From Serinus canaria (taxonomy: Eukaryota > Chordata > Aves > Passeriformes > Fringillidae), in the NCBI RefSeq assembly GCF_022539315.1, contig NC_066326.1, positions 12,230,601 through 12,294,600 on the forward strand: a stretch of DNA of 64,000 nucleotides, given 5' to 3'. The translations under genes and the position numbers were made by a program. Positions within the stretch are counted from its first letter, which is position 1; each line of letters begins with the position of its first letter. The notes under the pieces were generated by a model. It did not search any database. It saw only the letters and a program-made list of their open reading frames with translations, and was not told the origin of the DNA. Positions 1-12,469 of this stretch are shown one piece after another.

Positions 1-1101
1 TATTTAAAATAATAGGATTTTTATTCTGGACAAGCTTTTTCACAAAGAGCAGGCCACACAGGATTTTGAAGAACAGGAACAAAACCAGACACAAAACTAC
101 CTGAATCTCCCTAGCAGCAGTAAAATGACCTCTCTTCCCCTGCATTCCCTCTCCTCCCAAGCTTAGAGCTGTCTGTTTGGAAGGAGCTGACCATGATCTT
201 CCAGTCCAGCTGACCAGCACCTCAGGCAGGATCGGTTTCTTCCTGTAGCCAACTGTGTGGCAGCAGTTTTCAGGAGTCCTTGTGTTCTGGGCATCTACCT
301 ACTCTTTCTTCTGATGGGGCAAAGTTTTCTGCTCTGCTGTGGGTGACACAGCAGAGCAGAAATTGTTCTCTGGAAAAATGCTTCAATGAAGATTTTATAA
401 GTGGTTTTGATGTGTGTCTGTTATGCAGGTTTTTTACATCTGTTTTTTTCTCTCATCCTACTACTCATTCCTCCTGTGAGATAAAGCCTTTTGTCCCTCA
501 TCTTGGTACACAGGCATTTCATATAATGTAGAATGGTCAGAAAGCTTGACCAAGTACAAAATAAAATAACTCCTAAGATAAAATTTTTCAGAGCTTTCAT
601 ATCAGATAAAATTGCTGTAATTTTGCATCCTAACTGGAAGATCTTGATATTATTGGCCCTAATTATGTTTATGTCTAGATATGAAAATTCTTGGCATAAG
701 ACTTCATTAATATGCAAGGATGATAAGTGAATATGGCACTTAGGGGCACAGTTTAGTGGTAGACTTGGCAGGGCTGGGTGAATGGCTGGGCTTGAACCTA
801 AGGGTCTTCTTCAATCTAAGCAATCCTGTGATTCTGTTACTTCCATTACATTCAGCACATTATGGACCCAGACACAGAATGGTAAATTGTTTGAGGCAAG
901 CACAATTGTTTATTGTAGATTGATGATACCAAATTTGATTACATAAGTTAATTGGAATTTACTTCATCCAGCCACATTTTCTATGTTCTTTTTATTCCCC
1001 AAGAAATATTGCTACGTATCAAATCCATAGTGGGCATTTTTTAAGGAGACACTTGGGTTTATATACAGAAAACTTAACCAGATTTTTTCCCCCCTTTTTA
1101 G
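1..1101 (+). other. IL17RD: IL17RD intron (partial), upstream of the penultimate exon
   Basis: This AT-rich stretch has no supported exon. It ends in a good acceptor: a pyrimidine run (1083-1099) followed by AG at 1100-1101, directly before the IL17RD coding exon. It contains one CR1 3'-end fragment, listed separately. The short frames inside it (280-531, 421-717, 533-730) show no family resemblance and no codon structure. Upstream IL17RD exons (signal peptide, fibronectin-like ectodomain, transmembrane segment, N-terminal half of SEFIR) must lie to the left of the window. Confidence 0.8.
733..838 (+). repeat. CR1 LINE 3'-end fragment
   Basis: The stretch matches the remembered 3' end of avian CR1: a 'ggcacttaggg' block, a 'tttagtggtagacttggcagggctgggt' type block, then a 'ggtcttcttcaat' block, and finally a 'cctgtgattctg' tail that resembles the ATTCTATG tail repeat. 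It is short, diverged, 5'-truncated and non-coding. It is inserted in the IL17RD intron in the sense direction. I recognised it by eye, so the boundaries are approximate. Confidence 0.8.
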
Positions 1102-2038
1102 GTGGCTTTAGATTTGTGGGAAGATCTGAAAAGCTGTAAGGAAGATCAGAAGGAGTGGCTTATTAAAAAAATAAATGAGTCACAGTTTATCATCATTGTG
1201 TGTTCCAAAGGAATGAAATACTTTGTTGAAAAAAAGAACTGGAAGCACAGAGGAGTAACCAAAGATGCAGGAAAAGGAGAACCCTTTCTCTTTGCTGTGC
1301 TGACTGTTGCAGAGAAGCTTCGGCAGGCCAGGCAGAACTCAGCTGACCTCTGCAAGTTCATTGCAGTTTACTTTGATTACTCCTGTGAGGGAGACATCCC
1401 TGCCATTCTGGATCTGAGCACAAAGTACAAACTCATGGACAATCTCCCCCAGCTCTATTCACACTTACACTCCAGAGATCTTAGTGTACAGGATTCAGAG
1501 GTGTTTCCTGTAAACATCAGTAAAAGGAATTATTTCAGGAGCAAATCTGGGAGGTCCCTTTATGTTGCTATTTGCAACATGCATCAATTCATTGATCAGG
1601 AACCAGATTGGTTTGAGAAACAATTTATTCCCTTCCCTCCACCTTCTTTACACTACTCAGAGCCTGTCATGGAAAAATTTGATTCAGGCTTGGTTTTAAA
1701 TGACTTGGTGAATAAACAGGTGATGGATGGTGATTTTTACCTGAAAACAGATCTAAACATTTCAGTGGGGAATTCAGACTCTCACTGTATCATTCAGCAC
1801 TTAAACCTTGGAGAAGATATAGAAACTCAGGACATTCCAGGTGGTGGCAGCTCTGTCCTTCAGCCATTGCTACATGTTGTTAAAGCTTCAAATCTGAAAG
1901 ACATGCCTCGAGATTCTGGGATCTATGATTCATCTGTCCCTTCATCTGAATTATCTTTACCTTTAATGGAAGGACTATTGACAGACCAAATGGAAACATC
2001 TTCCATTACAGGAAGTGTTTCTTCATCATCAGGTTTAG
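1102..2038 (+). CDS. IL17RD: IL17RD penultimate coding exon: SEFIR domain C-terminal half and cytoplasmic tail
   Basis: This exon encodes the cytoplasmic part of interleukin-17 receptor D (SEF), a type I membrane receptor known to dampen FGF/RAS-MAPK signalling and to take part in IL-17 signalling. The frame opens [16 protein letters not shown] after the acceptor AG at 1100-1101. The SEFIR signature follows: a [13 protein letters not shown] strand/loop (about residues 29-41 of the exon), then [18 protein letters not shown] and [18 protein letters not shown]. After SEFIR come the conserved [20 protein letters not shown] and [12 protein letters not shown], and the serine-rich [19 protein letters not shown] tail, all close to vertebrate IL17RD. 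The exon has about 312 codons, which fits the large penultimate exon of the human gene. The donor is TTTAG|GTAAGA at 2038/2039, leaving one base of a Gly codon. The GTG at 1102 is internal and not a start. The gene is partial because its 5' exons are off-window. Confidence 0.97.
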
Positions 2039-4402
2039 GTAAGATACAGCAGTGTATCAAAACTTACTGTGCATATTTCAGGTACTGTGCATACTTCTGC
2101 CATCTCCAATTAGGTAAGGTAATATGTGAGAAGCCATATAAAAGGCTGCAGAGAAAGGTAAACATTGTATAAAGATGGTAAAAAACAACACAAAATTGAA
2201 AATACTTTAAAATATAAAATAAATATAATATATAAAAGTATATATAATAAAAATAAAAAAAATAAAAATAGAGTAACTTTGGAAAAATTAATTTTTCCTA
2301 AACTTACAGTGTGTGGAGGAAATCTTAGCTAGATAAGATTTCACTAAAATTCTATTAATAAGACACTGCTCATTAATTGAGAGATAGCTTCTTCTTTCCA
2401 GGGACTCCTTGGCAGCTGGGATTTCAGCTGACAGCTGTGTGCTGTAATCAAGAGGGTGACATGGTCAAGCATTCTCACAGACAGCCATAAATCTAAACCT
2501 GGCATCCTATTTTGCTCCAGCACATCCTGGATCCTTTAGGGCTATGTCTACTGTGGTTAGCTCAGGTTTCAGAATGACATCAGGCTTCTCACCAGATACA
2601 GGGCTGGGGAATGAACAAATGGCTTTCAATGGAGTAATTTAAATGCTTGGAGGACACTCTCCAGAATAGACACCCAGCTCAGATACCTCCAGTTAGAAGG
2701 TGTCAATTTTGCCTCAGGCTGTATAAAAAAACTGACCTAATCTTACAGTTACAGGATATTGAACTGGCATCACAGCTGCCTCAGTGAGGAGTGTTCCAGC
2801 GAGTGTATTGATATGATAAAAGTGCTCTGCTGAGATTTGCCTTAAGCAGCTCTGTGGGACATGGATTTGTAGAGAGTTTTTAAGACTTAACAGAAAGCTT
2901 ACACAGTATGCTGTGTAAAACTTGAACTCTGTACAAATCCATTTCCCACACAGCTACAACAGGTGAATATTGTATTTTGATGGTTGTATGCTGTTCTGCA
3001 TTCTAGAATAAGTGTTGACAGTGTGTTAACTAGACTTTTCTCTTGGGTAAATGAATTTTTTGTTCTTCTTTAGATAATTCATAAATAATGTTTGATGCCA
3101 GAATTTTCTTGGAGGAAGAGAATACAAATGCTGATTTACAAATATGGCACCTATCACTTAGTCTATGTGACTAAATAGTTAAAATCTGAAAAAAACTTCA
3201 GGTGGAAAAAAAAACCAGATTTACTGTTTCTGTTTTCAGAATTAAAAATATATTTTTTACTTTCCTACCATCTTCTAACTTAGTCTTTTCCCACATTTGT
3301 GGGAAAAAGTACAGATGATCTAGTGAAAGGTTCTAGTGAAAGTAGGATGCTAGTTTAAAATGCGTGGCCTCCCTGTAAGAATGCTTTCTCAGTGTCCCCC
3401 TCCTGATTCAATGGCTGAGCTGTCAGCTGGGTGTCCCAGCTGCAGGGAGGCACAGGAAGAAAGAGACAGTCTTCCCAGTAATTAATTCCCAAGTCACATA
3501 CCCCCTTGTTAACATGCTTCAGCTGCAGAGGTTAAACGTTAGAGCTCTTGCTGATGTACCAGTGTCTGAAGAAACCCCAGTTTCTGCCATTTTCCCATTT
3601 ACTCTCCTCATCCAAAAGCACCACCCTGACTGACTCTCCCCCAAACCTCCCTCACCCAAAGGAGACAGCACTGGAAATGGCTCTAAAAGCATCATCTGCC
3701 TTTTGGACTGCAACCCATTAAATTTCTTTAGTGTCCCAGACATACAAAACATTTACAGCCCTAATATTTATATGTGTGTGAATGAGAGGAGTAAATAGAA
3801 TTTTTAAGATTTTATTCTTGTTCTGAGAGATAGACATGTCCAAATTATTGTTCTTAATTCACCCTACATTTCAGTTTTGTATTTATTTTACCTGTTACTT
3901 GGTCAGAACAGATGTGAATAGCTCTGACATTGAGCATTTCAAAAGATCTTTCCTCTCTTCCTTAAAAGGCCAGTTTGATACAATCTTTTGAATAAAAATC
4001 ATAAATCCCCTAACTTAGAATCCTTTCTATCTTTGAGTGCAGTTCCTGAGCAGACTGCTGGTCTGCAAAGTAAAGATTCTCAAAGATATCATCCTATTTG
4101 GCATCCTCAACTGGAGTTCAAACCAGTTTAATTTTGATGAAGTACCAACAACCAAACCCTTACTAGGGCCATTCACTAATGAGGTCTTCCCTAAGAAGAT
4201 TCCCTAAGATTTTCTTCCTGCCTGGGAAGAAAATCCTTGTTGTACCTCTAGATAACATTTTGCTGAGCGTGACAGTTCAGCCTCGGGAGTGCCAGACAAG
4301 ATGGTGCAGAGGCATTCCATAAGTTGTCTTGGCATTGTTTCTGAAATACTGAGTACAAAATCACTGTTTCAATTAATGAACTTCACTTTTTTCCTTTTAT
4401 AG
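2039..4402 (+). other. IL17RD: IL17RD last intron
   Basis: The intron is bounded by GTAAGA (2039) and a TTTTATAG acceptor (AG at 4401-4402). Joining the exons restores the GLGEEEPP frame seen in vertebrate IL17RD. The IL17RD frame stays open through the donor as far as a TAA at 2170-2172. An A/T-rich block containing AATAAA (2218-2223) follows, about 45 bases downstream; see the findings. The remainder is unremarkable AT-rich intron, and the short minus-strand frame at 3519-3752 has no support. Confidence 0.93.
2197..2272. repeat. A/T simple-sequence tract with AATAAA
   Basis: This is a near-pure A/T low-complexity stretch of TATAATA/AAATAAAAA type. It contains AATAAA at 2218-2223 and further AATAAA-like hexamers. 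It lies just inside the last IL17RD intron. Confidence 0.85.
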
Positions 4403-4518
4403 GGGAAGAAGAACCTCCTGTAATGACTGCTACAAAATTCTTAGTGCCTGGAATATGTAAAGCAGAACTTCATTGCCACATCCACTCTGATGAACTGCAG
4501 GCAATTGCTCCTTTATAA
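4403..4518 (+). CDS. IL17RD: IL17RD terminal coding exon and stop codon
   Basis: After the acceptor at 4401-4402 the exon supplies two bases that complete the split Gly codon. It then encodes EEEPPVMTATKFLVPG, continues through CKAELHCHIHSDELQ and ends AIAPL before TAA at 4516-4518. The human protein ends with the same acidic-proline start and the same DELHAVAPL-like C-terminus, so this is the authentic end of IL17RD. The exon has 38 codons plus the stop, too short to stand out as a frame by itself. No frameshift or lost residue is apparent across the join. Confidence 0.97.
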
Positions 4519-7500
4519 TACATTACAACATTGTTATGCATTGCCACTTTATCAACAGCCTCTGTTTGTGCTTTAACTACCACACTGTCTCAGCACCAAA
4601 TCTACTTGAAGGAACAAACTGCCCCTGAAGAAGATCTGTTATTCCATTTTTTGTGGCCAGTAAACTTGAATCTGATGGTATTTTTATAAAAAACTCTTTC
4701 ATGATTTGAAAAAGGTAGCATGGAAAACCAGAAGAGCATACATTTAAAATAATTCCTGTTATAATTTAAATGTCATTATATTACACTGTTTACAGATGCT
4801 ATAATCAATATTTACTATTTTTTCCTAGGAATAACTTTGCAACTGGACATAAAATAGCTTGGAACACTAAGCCTTAGTAAATTTTGTAGTCCAGCCTCTA
4901 GTTTTAAGTGCTGATGTACTTGATGGCAGGAGTGTTGTAGTGAATGAGAACAGGATATTTTTTCAGAAGCAAGATAATGCCAAAGGTGACATTAAGAAAT
5001 TCTTCATCAGAAGAAATAATTTTCTTTTCAAAATGTTTGAGCTCTCTTCCTCAGCCTCCTTATCCCAGGTGCTAATGTGTGTCAGCATTTAATTGCAGTG
5101 CATGTCTCCCTCCTCTGCATGGATCTCCTCTGCAGTCTGGCTGTGGTGACTCACAGGCAGCCCCACTCTGAGGCTGAGGATCATTCTATAATAGACAGAA
5201 ATACAGGTCTTCCATCTGCTGAATGATACCATGGAAACAAAGCTTCCTGTTTCTTCTTGAAGGGCTAATACAAAGAATAAAGAGCTGGGAGAAGGAAGAC
5301 CATATCTTGTATTGAAGATATTCTAGGTTTGTTCAGCCATGAGAGGAGTGTGCTTTATGGGGGGTTCATATTATCATTTGAGGACAGGTGCTACAAAACC
5401 ACCTGGGCTAAACCAAGCCAAGACCAGCAGTTAAGAGGCAGGAGTACTTTGTCTGGAGCCAAGCAGTGAACAGAAGCCAGTGAGTTATTTTGCAGTTTAC
5501 ACTCCTTATCATCACTTAGTGATGAAGATTGTGTACTGTCACTAGTGTTATATTAAGGAAAAATGCAAAAACTACCACTGGCCATTTTTATCTGCTGACA
5601 CAGAGAATGCATGTCCTGTTTCCTGCAGTGACAGGTGGGTAAATCTTCATCCAAAATGTCCCTCCTGTTTCCCAGGAGCAACTTTTCTGAAATTAAATGC
5701 ATCTCTGTAACTGCAATTCCAGGCACTATTACAGTAATAATGGGAGCAGCAAATACTAAAGGACACCTCACCAATGTGCCTTTGCTCATTCTGGTCAGAG
5801 TCAAATTCTGGCTCATTTAACCTGTATTCACATTCTACTAGCAGGAGGTTGCTTTAAAGAGAATTAAGGGAGAATTCAAATACCTCAAATATTCTCTTAG
5901 TTTTATAGATGAGAATTAGACATTGTTAACTGTTACATTTTTTTATCCATTTTAATAGCATGAGATAGAACTATTAAGTGATGATTTTGGCTGAGTAGCT
6001 GTAAAGCTCACGGGTTGTTTTCTTGGGTTGTTTTTGTTTTGTTTTGGGTTTCTTTGTGTCAGTTTATATTTAATCATTGGATTTTCCAAACAAAGGACTC
6101 TTGAGATTGTTATCACTGTTGCAGTAAGAAAGTGCTTTAACAATTACTTGTGTATAACAATTAATGGCAGAACTCTGACATGCTTTGCAATTGTAATAGA
6201 GAATTCTGTGATCATTTGGATCAGCATGTGTTGGATCTGGAGGGCCTTGTCCAGTAAGGAAATGTTCCTTATTCTCTCTGCTTTCTGAATTTCAAAGAAC
6301 ACTACATGGAAGACTTCAAACTTTACAATATCGAAGTTGAGGTTATTTTACACACACAGTGAATCATCTGTGCCTTTGATGATTTTTTTAAGGCTGTGCC
6401 TTGGGCCTTATTGAAGGCAAAATTCTCCATGTTTGCCCATTGCTTGAAGGTCAGACCAGGCACAATCATTTGGAGGTAAATGCTCTTCCACTAAATCCAG
6501 CTGTGAAGGATATCCAGCTATGATTTTGTGCAGTTCTTGTTATTTTACTGGAGAAAGTGTTTGGATTGAATAAGACAAGGCAGAAAAGTGACACAACCTG
6601 TGTGCTGAAGATCTGCTGTGCATAGAAATGCCAAAGCTGCACAACATGAGAAGGAGGAGGAGGAGGCAATTTCTTAGCAGTGAGCTGGTGAAGGTAATGC
6701 TGCTCTTATCCATGGGAAGTCTCAGCTCACTTACTGTTATTCAGTGCTGGGCTAAAGATTGGGAAGATTTCCTTGTTCCATTGAATACAGTGGCAGAATC
6801 AGTATTATGAAATGAAGTTCAGTTTTCATTTTGAGCTCTAAGAAAGCTGAGTGTTGAAAAGGGATGAAGGCAGTTGCACAAAGAATTGCTTGTCATTAAT
6901 GGTTTTTTTATTTGTTCAAAATTTGCTGTACAATCTTGCAAAACTTATTTGTTAATTATGAAAAGTCTATGCAGATGACAGTCACATCTAGGGGTGGGAG
7001 GGAAGAAAAATTCCTTTATTCCTTCTTAGCTTAAGGTGGAAGCAGCATATTTTATGTACTCAGAAGAAAGACAGTATAATTAAGTGAAAATATAGATTAG
7101 GATGGCCCACACCTCAAGTTTACAAAAGTAAGAGAAGTAATACTTTAACTTAGTATAGCTTTTTTACAAAGTCACAGTTCTTAAAACAGTTAGATATTGA
7201 GATGCTGGAAGGACATAGTACTGGATTGGCAAGAGTTCTTTATGCTGGGAGTAGCAGCAAAAATCCTTGTAAGAATTATTTTTTTAAAGATATGTTAACA
7301 CACATCCTAGAGGTTAGCTTACTACTGTTTCCAAGCATTAGTAAATTCTAAACATCATCTTAATGGTGAAAGGATCCCTTTAATTTCTGCTACATTCACC
7401 TGTGTGGACACTGTGTATTTCATAGTGTATTTTCTGGAAGGGTGAAGAAACATTGGAAAGCTGAAGGCTCAAGATGTGACAGTGTGTTCAGCATTTTGAA

Positions 7501-7622
7501 TGGGAGTATAGTTGCCATAATTTGTACCTGTCCATGGACACATCAACTGTTGAAAATAGACTGCACATGACATTTTCAGAAATAATGTTTTGTCATACTT
7601 TAATTTAGAAGTTAAATACCAA

Positions 7623-7628
7623 AATAAA
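7623..7628 (+). terminator. IL17RD: Candidate IL17RD poly(A) signal
   Basis: AATAAA is followed within about 10 bases by TTTTTGTGTAATTT, a plausible GU/U-rich downstream element. It is one of three candidates after the stop codon. Confidence 0.45.
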
Positions 7629-7892
7629 ATATTTTTGTGTAATTTCATTCATTGGGCTTTTCTTATACTATTAAAAAGAAATGGCTTAAAAGTGCAATGA
7701 TTTTATCCTGCACACTTTGAGTCCTGCAGTTCCACACAACACACAAGCAGCCAGACCTCCTAGCTGCTGTGCATGCCCCGCATGGGAGGGAAGCAGCTCT
7801 TTCGATGGGTCTTTGTTATAGTCGAGCAACTCTAAGAAATGTTAACTTCTAAAACTTCTGTATGGGATGGACTGGGTCAGATTTTATTTTTT

Positions 7893-7898
7893 AATAAA
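7893..7898 (+). terminator. IL17RD: Alternative distal IL17RD poly(A) signal
   Basis: AATAAA is preceded by a T-rich stretch and followed by TTTTATGTAATTTTTTCCTG, which is U-rich. It is the last AATAAA before the sequence turns into intergenic repeat-like DNA. Confidence 0.4.
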
Positions 7899-8130
7899 AT
7901 TGCGTTTAATATGATTTTATGTAATTTTTTCCTGTATCTTCCCTGAAGGTCTCCTAGCAGAACATGGTTGTTCTGCATGCCAGGTGAAACCTATCATGTC
8001 CACAAAACTGTAATAATTTGGATTAATTTTGTGAAAGAGGATGTGAGAAATACTTAAGATTTATATGTGGGTTTTTTCATCCAGCTGATTTCAAAGCACT
8101 GTTCCAGTCAGTGAATGCTGCAAACTGTTG

Positions 8131-8170
8131 TAGGAGTAAGCATTGAAATTTAGGAGTAAGCATTGAAACC
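8131..8170 (+). repeat. 20-bp tandem duplication
   Basis: TAGGAGTAAGCATTGAAA occurs at 8131-8148 and again, identical, at 8151-8168, giving two adjacent 20-base units that differ only at the last two bases. Confidence 0.95.
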
Positions 8171-8216
8171 ACTCTGATTCCTCATATTGCTCAGGTAAAT
8201 GAAGGGGATCTAGTTA

Positions 8217-8252
8217 TATAATGTTAGATATAATGTTAGATATAATGTTAGA
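8217..8252 (+). repeat. 12-bp tandem repeat, three copies
   Basis: TATAATGTTAGA occurs three times head to tail without mismatch (8217-8228, 8229-8240, 8241-8252) and is followed by a TATGG remnant. It sits at the left edge of the LTR-like block. Confidence 0.95.
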
Positions 8253-8660
8253 TATGGTAGGTGCACAGTTTGTGGTAATTGGGAGTGGGGCTGGCCCAGC
8301 CTCATCCCCAATGGGCTACAGCTGTGAGCAGCAGGTGAGCAGCATTGAAGGTAACGAGCCATGGAGTGCCCAGGGCCACTGACCAACCACCCAAGGGAGC
8401 AGAGGGCACACAGGTGCAATGCATCAACAGGAGGGGATAAAAGGTTGGGCTGAAGAACAAGAAGGGCAGATGTTTGCAGCCTCCTGGATTGATAGGATGT
8501 TTCTCAGTATGGGCAGATGCCTGAAGCCTTCTGATGAGGTGAGGTGTGACTGTGTGTGGGTGGATGCCTAAAGCCTTCTGGAATTGTGTGGGGATACTCT
8601 GGATTGTGGCTGCCTCAACTATGGCATATAATAATTTATTGAGTAATAGGCTTCATAGTT
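8222..8660 (+). mobile_element. Possible solo LTR or other dispersed repeat
   Basis: The block is more GC-rich than its flanks and is built like an LTR. A TGTTAGATA-type left edge leads into a GC-rich stretch (8280-8420). A TATA-like GGGGATAAAAGG follows at about 8436-8446, then a region with three imperfect copies of a 'gatgcctgaagccttctg'-like unit (about 8466-8580). It ends in an A/T-rich stretch with 'aataatttattgagtaatag'. No coding capacity, primer-binding site or internal region is visible. I identify it by architecture and general resemblance to avian LTRs, not by a database match, and its edges are uncertain. Confidence 0.35.
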
Positions 8661-11600
8661 ATAATAGTAAAAATCCATGCAAGAAGAAGTCAACATGTGA
8701 ACAAATTTCTTTATCAGGTAATAAAAAGACATAAAGCTGTAATGAAGGCCAATTTACAAAAATCAAGCTTTTTTTTCCAGGTTTTCTGGTAGGGTCACAG
8801 GCCTTGGCAATAGATGGCTGGTTGAACTAGCATGAGTGAGTGTATGGAATGCTATCCTGTTGGGCTGCTGATTTAGTTGGAATTCTAGCTTTTTACTTGC
8901 TACGGGTGTGCAAAAAGATCTGCTTGAAAAGAGGCAGTCTTGTTGATTATGAGTCAGGTGAGTTTGTTTCATGGCAGTCCATCATTTTGGCTTTTTTTTC
9001 TCCATGGGGGAAGTGTGTGTCTGTGGTTTCTGGTAATTCTAAACTCTCTGACCATCTGCTCCCTGTGCAAGTTCTGTATTAACCCTTTAGCTGTAAATCA
9101 ACATCAAATTGCTCACAAAACTTGCTCTGAATTTTTGTAAGAACCAGACAGGTTTATGATGAGATTTTACTCAACCTAAAATACTTGTCATTGATAATCA
9201 TAATTCATTTTCCTAGGAACACAACTTGTCTTCAATATCGCATATCTTAACAGCCATGGAACCCTGGATTGTACCAAGGACTTGGGAAACTGATAGTCTT
9301 TTTTCCATTTTAAGCTACATTAACCTTTAGAGCTTGTCTTTCACTGGAATATTGACTACTTCCAATAACTGCAAACCTGGAGTTCTTCATTACCTTTGCC
9401 AGTACAGTAAAAATACAGATCAAACCTAAAAACAGAAGTCACCTTCTTGTTTCAAAAAAATTATTTCTAACTCAATTACAGAGACTTAAACTTGTCAGAT
9501 TGGATGCCTTGCATAGTAAAAGGGAAAGTTAAACACTTGGAGAATGGGTTTATTTTTCACAGAGTTGCCAAACTGAACTGTGTTTTAAAGAAAAAAATTT
9601 CCCAAAAGGATTTTAAGTTGAGTAAACCAGTGGCAGGAATGTTTTCAGGGCAGCAAGCTACTGTCTGGTGAAAATAATTTCTGGTGCAAGTTGTAGAACT
9701 ATAATCACGATGTAAAAGTGGTTTTTTTGGTGATTCTTTAGGCCTTTCTGGAAGGCAGTGGCCACACCCTTTTTAGTAATGCTTTATTTCTCAGGTGATT
9801 CAACCAATCTCAATGGGTCTGGTTATGAAATCAGATACTAGTGATGGGAGTGGGACATAGATGAGACAGACTTTTCTTTATAGGTGCACAACTGGTCACA
9901 TACAGGCCATGAGCAAGTGTTGCTGTCCTCATGTTACCTGAGAACTGGGTAGGAACTAGGTAAAGTATAGGAAATAGATCCCTTGGGAATGGAGGTGTGC
10001 TGGTGTCAGCTCAAGGCAGAGCACAGGACTTCATATCTTGGTCTTGAGCCATAGTGGTGATTGTGTTTGGTTAGAGATGATTGTTGCAGCTTTGGCGTTT
10101 TGCAATAATTTGTGTGGTGGAACCGCAGGGCACTGGTTCATGTCAGAGTGCTGCAGCACCACTGCAGCAAATCATCTCCTGATGGAGCATCAGGGAAACA
10201 GAGGCACAGCAAGAACTGCAGCAGAAGGAAGAGGTAGATTTGGGGCAGACGTGAAGCAATGGTTTATTTCCTTTACAACACCCCACAGAGACCTCTGAAG
10301 TGTGAGGTACCTCGGGGCAGACTCTGCAGGAGCCTGTTTCACCCCACAGCACTCCTTGGTACTGTTCCTCTGGAAGTGCACTGCTTGATGAGAACCTGGT
10401 TTGCAAGAATGACTCCTTTATAATTTTGATGAAAATCTAGAGTGATTTAATTGCTGTCAGTTACATCATACTTATTTCAAAATAATTAAAAGTGAGAATA
10501 GAATTAGACCTACTTGTCTTTAGCAATGTCTCATAGAGGGGATGTACCCATAAAAGCTGTGAGTCATCAACAGAAAGGAAGCTGCCTGTTCTTTACTGGA
10601 GCTTTTGCAAACATGCCAAGGTGTGTTTAGGTGTTAGGAAGGAAGTCACCATCTCTTTGCTGAAAAGTTGGACAATGCTCAGCTACTGAGGGTGGAGTGG
10701 GAATACCAGTGACAGTGAATCAGGAAAACAGGGCAGGATTTGTGTTTTCCCACTCTTTGCTTAGACTGCCTCCAAAGCTGAGAAGTACCACTATACTTAT
10801 TTGGATGTTTTTAACCTTTAATTTGCTTGCTAAACATATTTTTAAAGTATAACAGTCAGATATCATTGTGTTTTTAAGATAATGTTTTGGGACTGAAGTA
10901 ATAATACATTTAACAGTTGAATTTTACATTTGGCATACTAAAGAAAATTCCATACTTGCTATGATTTTAAAATGCTGAACAAACCACAGTTACAAATTAC
11001 ATTATATATAGTCTTTAAACCCAGAAAATATAAATTTGTAATTACTCAAAAGTGTTCAGTCTCCCTGGACAATGCTTTTACTTGAGTGTTTGAGCAGATT
11101 CTACTTTGTTATATAATTATAATTGTTACATCAATTAATTGTTCTTTCACTGTGTGCATAAAGTAAGTGGAAATTTTGTGGACACATAAAATACTCTAAA
11201 AGTTAAAAGTCTCTAAACAGAGCATCTCTTCCCATTTCCTGATAATGAGTATGAAATAAAGCTTTAAAACAGGGGTCTGGAACTGCTGCTTTCCATGACA
11301 GGCATGGTAGGTCCCAGATGAAAAATGGACATGCACTTATAGCCTGTGCATCTCTGTTTTGTAACAGGCACTGACAAAACAAGGGATGGGATGTCTGTTT
11401 TCCACTTGTCTTGGCTGCAGCTATGGCAAAGGGTCAGTGTTTCAGGAACCCAGAAGTTATTAGATTGAGCAACCTCACAGATTTCTCCCTTCTGTTAATT
11501 ATATCAATGCTGCTGGGAGCCCAGGTTTTGCCCATAACCTGGTGTTGCTTAAAATGTAAATCCCTGACTTTGCCATAGGGCAAGAGAAGTACCAAGTCTC

Positions 11601-12469
11601 TATACACCTGTGTAATTTATGTGAATTGCTACTTTAAGAGCAGAAAAATACTCCAGCTGTAAACTATTATGTAAAACTACTATGGCATCTTGATGGCTGT
11701 TATCCAGTTGAATTGTCCTTAGTTTAAAAATAATTCTCCTTACAAACCAGTATTTTTAAATATGAAATTAATTCCAGGATGTTTTCATATAGTTTGGAAT
11801 TAAGAGATTACCATAGTGTTCCAACCTGCAGAAATTACATGACTTAGAGACCTTTACTTAAAACAAGGTCTGATGTCCATATGTCTCTTCTATACCACAT
11901 TCCTATCCTCAGCCATTAGAAACAACTGAGAGATGAAATCTCCTCACAAGATGTTGGTTTAGAGAGTAAGGCCAAACCATAGTTAAGTATTAGTTATTCT
12001 GCTGTGAAACGTTTCTGGTGTCTGGGCTACAAAATGTAATGAGTTCCTTTATTATTGTTTTTCCATTGGCTGTTTTATGTTGGCAATGCTACTGCTGTGA
12101 GAGACCTACCACCTACATGCCATTTGTACTTGTTTTAAGTGATGTAATTTTAAGTATGTATTAGTATTATACTGACCTCAGTCACAGAAAATAAGATGAT
12201 CTTTACCAGGCATAGTACAAACATAGACTATAAAGAGTCCCTCATCTAGAGTCCTCATCATCTACCTCCATCTTCGCATCCTTATATTCTTCCAGATCAA
12301 TAGGGCTTTTGGGTGTGTTTCCATAGTACTACTGTGTTCAGAGCACACGTGGCCTGTTACCACCGGAACATTATTTGTCGCTATTTTCCAGAACTTTTTA
12401 ACCTAATGGGACCTGCTCCTGGTCGCTTGCTGTAAATATCGTTTGAGACAATCAGCGTGATGCGATGTC

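Larger units (their letters stand above)
4519..7930 (+). other. IL17RD: IL17RD 3' untranslated region (end uncertain)
   Basis: Non-coding AT-rich sequence follows the stop. Candidate polyadenylation signals are AATAAA at 5276-5281, 7623-7628 and 7893-7898. The two distal ones are followed by T- or GT-rich sequence, and a multi-kilobase 3' UTR is known for mammalian IL17RD, so I place the likely end near 7.65 or 7.93 kb. It contains a short AGG run (about 6650-6667) and a T/G-rich stretch (about 6014-6060). Frames at 5553-5816, 6028-6288 and 6466-6669 look like chance. Only transcript data can fix the end. Confidence 0.6.
7931..12469. other. Intergenic region between IL17RD and the next gene
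   Basis: No supported gene lies here. It holds a 20-base direct duplication (8131-8170), a 12-base triplet repeat (8217-8252) and an LTR-like block, each listed separately. The rest is unique-looking AT-rich DNA. CpG dinucleotides begin to appear from about 12.35 kb, on the approach to the island. The frames at 8840-9082, 10038-10298 and 10143-10406 have no conserved features and are probably chance. Confidence 0.75.

Noticed and set aside
1102..1104. GTG read as a start codon of the IL17RD frame
   Set aside because: It directly follows an intron acceptor and encodes the internal Val of VALDLW, which is conserved in IL17RD.
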